From positions 185,423,956-185,487,955 of the forward strand of contig CP136063.1 of assembly GCA_032622095.1 (NCBI GenBank): a stretch of 64,000 bases of DNA, in the 5' to 3' direction. This document shows, piece after piece, positions 55,852 to 64,000 of the stretch; the first letter of the stretch is position 1, and each line of letters starts with the position of its first letter. The position numbers were made by a program, and so were the translations under genes. The notes beneath the pieces were generated by a model. The model was not told where the DNA came from. It ran no database searches and saw only the letters and a list, made by a program, of their open reading frames with translations. Origin of the DNA: Siphonodentalium dalli. Taxonomy: Eukaryota; Mollusca; Scaphopoda; Gadilida; Siphonodentaliidae.

Positions 55852-56978
55852 GTGCATGATCCTGGATTCCAACTTTCCTACAGTTCATGCAGAATTTAAG
55901 AATGGTAACTTCGTCATAAAAGAAACAAGCGAGATGTTTAACCATGTGTCGGTTGATATAGCCCTAGAACACATTAATCGGAAATGCAAGACATCAGGCG
56001 GTTTAGTTGGTATAACTAGGAACAGGACTGCTTTGGACCGCTGGATGCTAACATGTGGTGAAAGGACCAAGAACGTTGAAGATGGATGTTCCTTGATCGG
56101 AATGAAGACTGGTGCAACTATCAATATGTCAACAGATAGGTACTCTCCAAAGATCAAGAAAGATGAAGAAGATGTACAGAAGGTGAAATCAAAGGTAGAA
56201 CAATTCAACCCATTTTCTCGAAGAGACACAACCTTATGTGCATTTCAACTAATGATTTGGCTACCGAGGACATTAAATATGATTTGCTTTCTGTCGTTGA
56301 AACCGGGATGTCAATTAATGATATAGAAAAGAATTTTCCTGCATCAGTAATTAATGGTTTGCCAATTTACCATGCAGTTACAGGATGTGATACAACCAGT
56401 CAACTATATGGAAAAGGGAAGAAGTCTACTTGGATGAAATACATGAAGACCCCTTCCCTGTTTGTTACAACCTATTGACCTGTATGGTCAGTTTGATAAA
56501 CTTCTGGCAGAAAAGTTTATCATGCAACTTTATTCTCTATCATTAAATGCATGTGGTGTGAATGAATTCAGGGCTGAAATGTTCCATCAACTAGCAGACT
56601 TATCAAAACTTCCACCAACTAAAGATTGTTTGCATCAACATCTACTCCGCAGTCAATACCAAACATTTGTGTGGTATGCAGCCCTCACATCTGCTCTGAA
56701 GTTACCATCTCCTACCAGTTACGGTTGGAAAGAAGATGAAGCAGGCATGACACCGAATCTCATGACTGCCGAGCCATTACCAAAAAAATTTCAAGAAATC
56801 ACAACATGTAAATGTTCCAAGTTCCAGGTGTTCTTCGTCCAGATGTAGCTGTCGAAAATCCAACTTGAATTGTTCACTCGCCTGTAAATGTCAGCTGAAT
56901 TGTTTAAACCCATACAATCTGGACAATATAGTGGACAATTGTGACAGTGACTCACCTTTGGATGATACACATGATTGA
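55852..56978 (+). pseudogene. Degenerate copy of a repeat-associated gene family (HAVTGCDTTS motif, Cys-rich tail)
   Basis: Four plus-strand frames join into one decayed protein. 55856-56226 reads HAEFKNGNFVIKETSEMF, later KTSGGLVGITRNRTALDRWM and VEQFNPFSR. 56236-56475 reads LPIYHAVTGCDTTSQLYGKG. 56462-56822 has FDKLLAEKFIMQLYS and QTFVWYAALTSA. 56823-56978 has RCSCRKSNLNCSLACKCQLN and then a stop. Breaks lie near 56228, 56460 and 56824. I recall this arrangement from many multicopy invertebrate genes of unknown function, in which a longer segment separates the first two blocks, so an internal deletion is likely. TGCDTTS-x-x-GKGK resembles the GCD...GxGxK loop of XPG/FEN-type nucleases, and the tail resembles CXC Cys-rich domains; both are inference. 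Confidence 0.7.
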
Positions 56979-56984
56979 ACTGTT

Positions 56985-57728
56985 TAAAACAATGTGAGAT
57001 TCTGGTATTCAAATTTTAAAATGAAAATATAAATTATGAATCTCAAATTCAAACAATTTTGTATCAAATTTGCATATTTTAGTGAATAGTCACATTGTTT
57101 GAAGTGATGTTGTTATTCAATGAACCCACCACAATCTGATATAAATATCAGCAGACTTCCAGCGATGACCTATTATACATAATTTTACATTTTATCGGAT
57201 TATACCAAAATATAGAACATTTCGGGATTTTTATTTTTTTAGGGGAAGGGGTAGTATATTTCTAATAATATTCAAAATATTGTATGTATGAAATTATATT
57301 CTATCCTATTATGAAGGGAATAAATCAAGGCAAATTTTGAGACCATAAACTCCATGTAAGGATTAAAAATTCTTGGGGAAAAAATAATTTTAAGATTGAT
57401 AAAATATACAAATTTCGAAAAAAAATTCTACTAAATTATTAAATTATTTGGTTGCATTTTCAGGTAGAATATTCATAGTATTACACATGAAAACAATTTG
57501 GATGTTCTTAGTATTCAAAAATTTGGATAAATAACTTTTTATTAAAAATAGTGTTTTTTTTACATCAAATCTACATATTTGACCAAAAAAAGTCACCGCA
57601 CACCTTAAACTGTTGACTACCGGTATTGGATGGTCCACAGATACACTGCCTAATTGAAAAAAATGGTTTCAGTTATATACATTCCGATGTCGACGAAATT
57701 ATTTTTTTCTTGCCTGGCCTCTGTACTA
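56985..57728. other. Non-coding AT-rich DNA, nothing distinctive seen
   Basis: It follows the decayed gene and could be its 3' flank. No element ends recognised until the TTAA at 57729. Confidence 0.4.
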
Positions 57729-57732
57729 TTAA

Positions 57733-58061
57733 CCTCTTCGCTGCTAAATGACGTTATGACGTCGTGTGCTGGGCTGTTGACGTTATTGGCATTTTCCAAT
57801 GGGAAAATATAGCGGGAATGTCAAAAGAACCATAAAAGTGACTCAGCTGAAAGGCTATTATTGTTCACAATCGTGGAACATCATACACTGTTTGAAACGT
57901 CAAGATACAGTTATTCCGGTGCACTGATCTCTGAGTTCCAGTTATGAATAATAGCCTACTTCTAGTGTGCTGAAGTAGGTCCGTAGTACCTACGGACCAT
58001 ATAGCACACGGCGTGCACTTTTACGTCCGTAATAGATACGGACGTCATAGCAGCGAAGAGG
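57733..58061. mobile_element. TTAA-flanked MITE (CCTCTTCGCTGCTA termini)
   Basis: 329 bp with exact TTAA on both sides (57729-57732, 58062-58065) and inverted ends CCTCTTCGCTGCTA / TAGCAGCGAAGAGG. Subterminal gacgtcgtg and tacggacgtca motifs recur. piggyBac-like and non-coding. Confidence 0.9.
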
Positions 58062-58065
58062 TTAA

Positions 58066-59010
58066 AGGTACGACCTGCAGCCCATGCTAAAGAATTTAGT
58101 CATCCAAGATGGCTGCTGGCGGCCATGTTTTTTGGCCGAATGACCCCAAAATTACTCGTTCCCATCTACATGTCAATATTATCATCCATGACAAATTTCA
58201 TGATGATCAGACAAACAGTACGTCCTGTGGCCCGTGCTAATGGATTAAATTTTGAAATCCAAGATGGCTGCTGGCGGCCATGTTTTTTGTCCAAATGACC
58301 CCAAAATAACTCGTTCCCATCTACATTCCAATTTCAACAGCCATGACAAATTTTATGATGATCGGACTAAAGGTACGACCTGTAGCCCGTGCTAAAGGAT
58401 TTAGTCATACAAAGAGTAAAATCAAAGATGCCTGCTGGCGGCCATGTTTTTTGACCGAACGACCCCAAAATGACCCGTTCCCATCTACATGCTATTATCA
58501 ACATTCATGACAAATTTTATGATGATCAGACTAAAGGTACGACCTGCAGCCCGTGCTAAAGGATTTAGTCATACATAGAGTAAAATCCAAGATGGCTGCC
58601 ATGTTTTTGGGCCAAATGACCCCAAAATTACTCGTTCCCATCTACATGTCAATATTAACATCCATGACAAATTTGATGATGATCAGACTAAAGGTACGAC
58701 CTGTAGCCCGTGCTAAAGAATTTAGTCATACAAAGAGTAAAATCCAAGATGGCTGCTGGCCGCCATGTTTTTTGGCCGAATGACCCCAAAATTACTCGTT
58801 CCCATCTACATGTCAATATTAACATACATGACAAATTTCATGATGATAAGACGAACAGTACGACCTGTGGCCCGTGCTGATGGATTGAATTTTGAAATCC
58901 AAGATGACTCGTTCCCATCTACATGTCGATGTCAACATCCATGACAAATTTCATAATAATCGGACCAAAGGTACGAACTGTAGCCCGTGCTAAAGGAAAT
59001 TGTTGACGAA
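58066..59010. repeat. Tandem array of a ~150-bp unit (aaggtacgacctg...)
   Basis: Six units share gtacgacctgtagcccgtgc, gatttagtcatacaaagagt, ccaagatggctgctggcggc, cattactcgttcccatctac-like and acaaatttcatgatgatcag. The last unit is shortened. It ends near cacgcacgcacacacacacg. The 'ccaagatggctgctgg' motif creates false YY1 and start-codon matches. Confidence 0.88.
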
Positions 59011-59115
59011 TCACGCATACACGCACGCACACACACACGCACGACGGATACCAAGCCATGGCAATAGCTCAAACTTTACAAAGTAAAGTTGAGCTAAAAA
59101 TGGCTTTCATCTAGA
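59011..59115. repeat. (ca)n run and inverted 'tagctcaaactttacaaagt' end
   Basis: A cgcacacacacacgcac run is followed by caatagctcaaactttac / gtaaagttgagctaaaa, an inverted pair that looks like the 3' end of the neighbouring tandem array. Confidence 0.6.
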
Positions 59116-59269
59116 GGTCACCCTGAAGACGTATATAAAGTTTGGTGATGATAGGACAAGGGAGGTTGTCTGTAGGGTGTTGTTGTGTCTGTGGTGGTGG
59201 GCACATTCTCACATCGATGGGAGTGATTGTTAAAATTGGTCTGTGGATATGATGAATGATTGTACAGTC

Positions 59270-59668
59270 TCAAATAATCTCTATTGTGCGGTACATGTAT
59301 GCCAAAAAGAATATCTTTGATGTTGGTGATGACCATTTATGTTTATCAAGTCGTGGCCACATACAGTATTGTGTCTCTGTATAGAGGGGGCATTCAAAGA
59401 AAAAGTGGCTTGCATCTTTATGTGGGTTACCACCGACAGGAAAAACATGTGCTTGCAGAGATTTTTCGAATTTATCGAAGTTCAGACCACTGCAGTTGTT
59501 TCGGAGTCTACACTGCAAAATATTTAATCTTCTCTGCCCTACATTGTAGTAAGATGGGGGTTTTATTGATATCACTTTAATGCATAAATTATTATACATA
59601 TTAGCCAACCTTGGGTGGTTCCAAATAAAGGAAACTGATTCTGGAATGGAAAATGCAAATAAAACCAT
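59270..59668 (-). pseudogene. LINE reverse transcriptase C-terminal (zinc-knuckle) relic
   Basis: A minus-strand frame of 132 codons without stops. The key segment reads RRLNILQCRLRNNCSGLNFD, then KDASHFFFECPLYTETQ. The pattern L---LRL--S-LN-D and later ---C-CG---EDA-HF-F-CP-Y is the C-terminal domain of several invertebrate non-LTR retrotransposons. Here the first Cys pair has become FPVGG, so the zinc site is broken. It is a 5'-truncated copy: the reverse transcriptase core is not present to the right. Confidence 0.8.
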
Positions 59669-60398
59669 TTAACACCCTATTCTAAAATCCTTTGTAATAG
59701 TGAACATCCACACGAGATATGACAACCCTTAACTGAGATATCTGAGCTCGGAGAGACAAAGGACCAGACTCAATTAGACTTGTCACAATAATTATATTAA
59801 TCGACTAACCTTCGACAGGTATGGTAGTCAACAATTATTGACTTTTGTAGACGATTGCCCGAGGGGGTAGAGGTGGGTATGGTTGTGTATGTAAGCAGTA
59901 CTATGCACCGATATCATTCCTGGAAGTAACAGTTAACAGAGTATGCAGCACAATTTACCACCCAACAGCATGTTCTCTTATCAGACTCGCCACTTCCAAT
60001 GCATAATTCCCCAGCACAAAAATATACCCCACCCCTATTAATACTTAATCCTATAATATAAGATACAGTATTAATAGGGGCGGGTTAAATTTTTGTCCTG
60101 GGAACCTGTGGTATTTAATAGTGCGGGCATGTTTATACTACCCCGGGATGAATGACAGCATCAGTATTCCTTGTTGTATATGAAATAAAACTCAGAACAC
60201 TGACCGTTTATAAAGTTTGCATTCAGAATGGATGTAAAGTAGTCATCGTAATTTTGCATTTATCACTTGTTTACCTGGATGTAATATAGGGCGCATCTAT
60301 GAACGATCAATCGACTAACCGTCGACTATAACGGTTGGTTAGTCGATTCTGAAAACTCAGTCATGGCAACCCTAGACACAATCGTGTAATCCAGTACA
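59669..60398. other. Non-coding, possible decayed hAT ends
   Basis: cagtcatggcaaccctag near 60358 looks like a hAT right end (TAGGGTTGCC reversed), and atcgactaaccgtcgac and ttaatcgactaaccttcgac resemble subterminal repeats, but no left end or target duplication was found. A short inverted pair, ccctattaatact / agtattaatagggg, lies at about 60033-60080. Confidence 0.4.
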
Positions 60399-60538
60399 CA
60401 GTAATACCCTAAATAATCGACTCCTTAACCACAGCAGAATTATGGGTAACATTTCAGGATTTAGTCGGAAATATGGCTTGTTGCCATTCATCGGAAAGCT
60501 CTCAGTGATTAAGGAGTCGATTATTTAGGGCATTACTG
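60399..60538. mobile_element. Palindromic MITE family C, internally deleted copy
   Basis: It begins CAGTAATACCCTAAATAATC and ends GGGCATTACTG with a TA flank at 60539-60540. Most of the right arm of the palindrome is deleted, leaving one gttgccattcatcgg block. Confidence 0.8.
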
Positions 60539-60544
60539 TACCAC

Positions 60545-60800
60545 CATTCATTATGTTCGATGAGGTAAAATAATATAAAGAAATAATAGTGACAAAATAA
60601 ATTTATTCATGTTGGGAAGATAGCACTTTTACAATACACATAAGAAAAGATACATAGAGTATTGAAACACTTGGACAATTGCTCTGAATAGGTCTACCAT
60701 TCATGGCATGGAATTTCCCTTTCTAAACCATAAAAATAAACTATAGTTCACGTCACGTCACATCCACACAATTGTTCGACCATTTATAGTCTCAAATGTT
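60545..60800. other. Non-coding spacer, nothing distinctive seen
   Basis: Unique-looking AT-rich spacer between two family C MITEs. Confidence 0.4.
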
Positions 60801-60806
60801 TATATA

Positions 60807-61013
60807 CAATAATGCCCTAAATAATCGACTCCTTAACCACAGCAGAATTATGGGTAATTTTTCAGGAATTAGTCGGAAATATGGCTTGTTGCCATTCATC
60901 GGAAAGCTGAGAGCTTTCCGATGAATGGCAACAAGCCATATTTCCGACTAAATCCTGAAAAATTACCCATAATTCTACTGTGGTTAAGGAGTCGATTATT
61001 TAGGGCATTACTG
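60807..61013. mobile_element. TA-flanked palindromic MITE, family C, complete
   Basis: TA on both sides (60805-60806, 61014-61015) with ends CAATAATGCCCTAAATAATC and gggcattactg. The 207 bp is one near-perfect palindrome centred on aagctgagagctt. It is the best-preserved copy in the window. Confidence 0.9.
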
Positions 61014-61019
61014 TATAGA

Positions 61020-61573
61020 ACAATCAGGCCTGAAAATATAGTGCCAGACTTTTGCAGAATTAGGTGCACAGAGGGTTCTAGATCTCTTAGATCGAGTGGA
61101 GTTACAGGTAAAGACAGTGTATCTCTTCCTAGTAAGGCTTTATACAGATTCAGGGTATAAATAAGTAGACATGAATCGAGAACACCTTCAAGGAAAAAGT
61201 CAAGAGATTTTTATTAGCTGCATCAGAAATAAACCAATTTATTATGCCTTTTTAGACAAATACTATGCCCAATCTTTAGTTTTGTCTGTTTTGATATTTG
61301 TAGTCTTGAAAACGGGATTTATATAATACATGTTGTTGTTGTTGTTGTAATTGTGGCCCGGAAGAGATACACTATCTTTAAAGCAGCCAACAGTCTTCTC
61401 CATATGATGCACACGACACTCAAACACACATCATGATGTCATATAACTGTTTTTCTTCTGGAAAACTTCTTCTCTCTTAGTTGATGAAGATCTCATGAAT
61501 GTCAATGTTCATGATTTAAAAATTTTGAGCGATGATTGATGATAAGTTCTTGAATCAATATATACAAGATTCC
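61020..61573. other. Non-coding, (ttg)n run
   Basis: (ttg)n at about 61331-61347. 'gaatgtcaatgttcatga' gives a short palindrome. No gene. Confidence 0.4.
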
Positions 61574-61577
61574 TTAA

Positions 61578-61705
61578 CCCTTTCAGTGCCAGGTCCGATT
61601 TTTGTATCAACCCATATACCCTGTGCCAATGCATTCTCTTATATATGCGAGTCGACCATAGGTCGCCTCGCATATATAAGAGAATGCATTGGCCTAACAA
61701 TTTTT
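61578..61705. repeat. TTAA-type palindromic MITE, family A, left part
   Basis: TTAA at 61574-61577, then CCCTTTCAGTGCC and a hairpin (about 61626-61694) almost identical to the one at 54691-54759. The right half and right TIR are missing. Confidence 0.75.
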
Positions 61706-61709
61706 CATC

Positions 61710-62573
61710 ATTTGTTATTATTTTTTACAATTTTAATAATTTTTTCTTATATTCTTTAACAGACTTATTTTGTAGGTTTGGTGCCAGGGAATCTTACATT
61801 TTTCATGGGCATCAAAATTATTACTATGAATACTTGGTGATAGTTTTGAGTTATAACATGCCCCTAAGGTTTTATCCAGTTCGAGATAAATTATCAAGGG
61901 ATTGTTACTGCATATCTTGTTTAAAGGGGCTATATGGCAAGGTGTAATAGCTCAAATATTTCTGACCTCCCGTTTAAAGGGTGACAGTAAACTAAATCCT
62001 ACCATTTATAGGACCATCTCCTGTTATACTCAACATAATATATGCAACAAATGAATAAATTTGAGCCACGGATGAGTGCAAAATACACTCATATGCTCTA
62101 TGAACGATGTAAAACACATCGTAATTATAATGAAAATGAGTTTACAGCTCGAGTCATTAACTTATATTCTGTTGAGTATAATAGGAGATGGTCCAATAAA
62201 TGGCTGGGTTTAGTGAAAAGTACCCCTCTAAGCATTATCTCAGCAAAAAATATATATTAACACAAAGCTAGTTATACCATAGGCAAGTGTGGTGCATGAT
62301 TTTAAACCACACTACAATGAAAAATGTTGGTGTACAGAGAAGCGTGTATTTTCAATCAAAATGAAAAGAAAAAGACTTGATTTTATTGGTGTAGATGTTA
62401 GCCTTTGGTTATCACAGTAGAAAATCTGGGTCTGCTGGGATGAAGGTGTTTGACTCCTTCCTCTCCAGTAACATCATCCTCATTCCCTGTAATCCATGAA
62501 GAGTTTCAACCTTGATTCAATATCATGTGGTAACCTCAACTCTCTGAAAGAGACAACATATCTTTAACCCTTT
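61710..62573. other. Non-coding, nothing distinctive seen
   Basis: A short plus-strand open frame (62042-62260) has no family resemblance. The inverted pair ggagatggtcc / ggaccatctcc (62186 and 62011) suggests an old palindromic remnant. Confidence 0.4.
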
Positions 62574-62577
62574 ATTT

Positions 62578-62815
62578 ACTAAATGGATTCTCCCATCAAT
62601 CATAAAATTATAGATTGGAATGGTCTATTGTTCATTTGTAGGAGTGCTCAGGAAAAAATTAGCATATGACAAACAGACGATCATATAAAACAGACGTAGA
62701 AGGATTCCTATTCATTGGTGGAAAAATTCAGATAAGTTCAAATATGGTCATATGTTAATTTCATAATCTGATTATTTCCTAGCGGTACTCCTCATCCATG
62801 AGTATTTAGTTTTTA
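62578..62815. mobile_element. TTAA-flanked MITE family B, right end decayed
   Basis: TTAA (62574-62577), then CCCTTTATTTACTAAATGGA. It carries gaatggtctattgttcattt and tcattggtgga in family order. The right end stops at gagtatttag without the usual aaaggg-TTAA. Confidence 0.65.
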
Positions 62816-62819
62816 GAAT

Positions 62820-63470
62820 TTTTTACGCAAAACTTTTACAAGAGAACATAACTTATAAGATTGCATATAAACAATAACTTTATTTAATCAGTAAGAATGA
62901 TTTTTGGACATTAAATTGAAAGACAGTCTCCCGTTTTTTAAACCTATATAGATTCTGGGATATAAAATAATAATTCTGAAACATTAGTCAACAGAAGCTT
63001 CGGTCACTAGAAATTAATCTTTCATCCAATTTTCTACATTTTAAAGGTGCTCTATCTCTTCCCTGAACATTCTTTATAGACTAAGGGCGCTAAAATATAA
63101 TACGTTAAAGAGTCAGAGACCAGGCAACTGGAGCCTCTAGATCTGTCACTAGGAAATAACTTTTTCCAATTTTTGTTCTTGAACTGGGATACAAAATTTG
63201 AAAATGACACAGTTCAGCTGTGATGTGTGTGATTCAGGGCATGTACAGGATTTTCACAATTTGATTCAAGGACTAATTCAAGGACTCGTCCCCTATTAAT
63301 AGATGACAATTCCAACAGGTTATAACATTCCCTGTATAGCATGCCTTTCATTACAAATGTTACAATGTAACAAGATAAAGGCTTATTTGTAACCTAGTGC
63401 CCTCATTCATGTTGTTCTAGTTATGATAATGTATGAAATTATATCTTACTAGCCGATGAGCCCGACGTTG
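62820..63470. other. Non-coding, nothing distinctive seen
   Basis: A degraded 'tagggagat/aagaa' stretch with no recognised element. It ends where the 122-bp array begins after ccgatgagcccgacg. Confidence 0.4.
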
Positions 63471-63474
63471 TCCG

Positions 63475-63960
63475 GGCTATTTAAAAACCAAATTTCAAGT
63501 CGATAGCTCCTCCCGCTTCCGAGATCTGGTCTGCGCATGCGCGAAGCTGGCGTCGCACGGGCTCGGCGACCCGATAAAATTTGTATCCGGGGCAAGATAC
63601 ATTCACATAGCAAATTTCAAGTCGATAGCTCCACCCGTTTCCGAGATCTCGTCTGCGCATGCGCGAAGCTGGCGTCGCACGGGCTCGGCGACCCGATAAA
63701 ATTTGTATCCGGGGCAAGATACATTCCCATAGCAAATTTCAAGTCGATAGCTCCACCCGTTTCCGAGATCTGGTCTGCGCATGCGCGAAGCTGGCGTCGC
63801 ACGGGCTCGGCGACCCGATAAAATTCGTATCCGGGGCAAGATACATTCACATAGCAAATTTCAAGTCGATAGCTCCACCCGTTTCCGAGATCTCGTCTGC
63901 GCATGCGCTGCACGGGCGTCGCACGGGCTCGCCAATACGACAACGACGACCGCCTGGTCA
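63475..63960. repeat. 122-bp tandem repeat array with NRF1-like palindromes
   Basis: About four units. The anchor gcgaagctggcg occurs at 63541, 63663 and 63785, giving a period of 122, and the fourth unit is altered. Each unit contains aaatttcaagtcgatagctc, cgtttccgagatctcg-like and TGCGCATGCGC (63532, 63654, 63776, 63898). Since 122 is not a multiple of 3, the long minus-strand open frames here change frame from unit to unit and are not genes. It is GC-rich compared with everything to its left. Confidence 0.9.
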
Positions 63961-64000
63961 AACTACACACACGTACCAAGATTCGTCCCGATCGGTCGAG

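Noticed and set aside
58553-58783. Start-codon and YY1 matches (ccaagatggctgc) as a promoter or gene start
   Set aside because: The motif repeats in every unit of a tandem array and no exon follows.
63455-63482. Hammerhead-ribozyme-like core near ccgatgagcccgacg
   Set aside because: The invariant CUGAUGA and GAAA core elements are not both present.
63481-63979. Overlapping open frames of 84-120 codons on both strands at the right edge
   Set aside because: They are translations of a 122-bp satellite whose period is not divisible by three, with the same peptide string in several frames.
1-64000. CRISPR arrays, operons, phage or other prokaryotic systems
   Set aside because: The window is eukaryotic (spliced gene, hAT/piggyBac/LINE repeats). 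No direct repeats with uniform unique spacers were seen.

Overview
This is animal nuclear DNA, not prokaryotic. It is AT-rich, most of it is intronic or intergenic, and it is full of short DNA transposons and tandem repeats. The only confident host gene is an RFX1/2/3-type transcription factor on the minus strand. The repeats (tandem arrays with 'gggcataactctgg'-like and 'cggacggacggacg' segments, many TTAA-flanked and 8-bp-TSD miniature transposons) look lophotrochozoan, and my best guess is a bivalve or other mollusc. That is recall of repeat style, not a database match.

RFX gene, 3264-40963, minus strand. I could place twelve coding exons by eye. All have AC...CT borders on the plus strand (GT...AG on the sense strand), and all reading phases join without conflict. 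Together they give 1,662 nt or 554 codons: the start Met, a Gln/Thr/Val-rich N-terminal half, the complete winged-helix DNA-binding domain, the conserved B/C regions and the first part of the dimerization region. The remaining C-terminal exons lie left of base 1. The first coding exon begins at a splice acceptor, so at least one 5'UTR exon and the promoter lie to the right of 40963, in or beyond the window. Introns range from about 1 to 11 kb and hold almost all the repeats in the left two thirds.

The transposon layer is the striking part. At least seven non-autonomous hAT-like elements have 8-bp target-site duplications readable on both sides (649-1422, 17310-17683, 23792-24236, 32817-34054, 42463-43377, 43955-44833, 52908-53981), and three more have near-matching ones. 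One of them still carries the start of a BED zinc finger. Several TTAA-flanked (piggyBac-like) MITE families, a TA-flanked palindromic MITE family and large tandem arrays fill much of the rest. Nested insertions give a clear order of events at 350-2563, 13475-14318, 32817-34054 and 52749-54265.

Right third, 41-64 kb. No intact host gene was recognised. It holds minisatellites, hAT elements, two LINE C-terminal relics (51445-51902 plus, 59270-59668 minus), a frameshifted copy of a repeat-associated gene family with a 'HAVTGCDTTS' motif and a cysteine-rich tail (55852-56978), a roughly 150-bp tandem array (58066-59010), and a 122-bp tandem array at the right edge in which each unit has a TGCGCATGCGC palindrome.

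Limits: exon borders rest on reading frame, splice dinucleotides and remembered family sequence. Repeat ends are exact only where a target duplication is visible. I did not find a novel multi-gene system. The best leads are the dense hairpin MITEs in RFX introns, the degenerate 'TGCDTTS/CXC-tail' gene family and the NRF1-like satellite.
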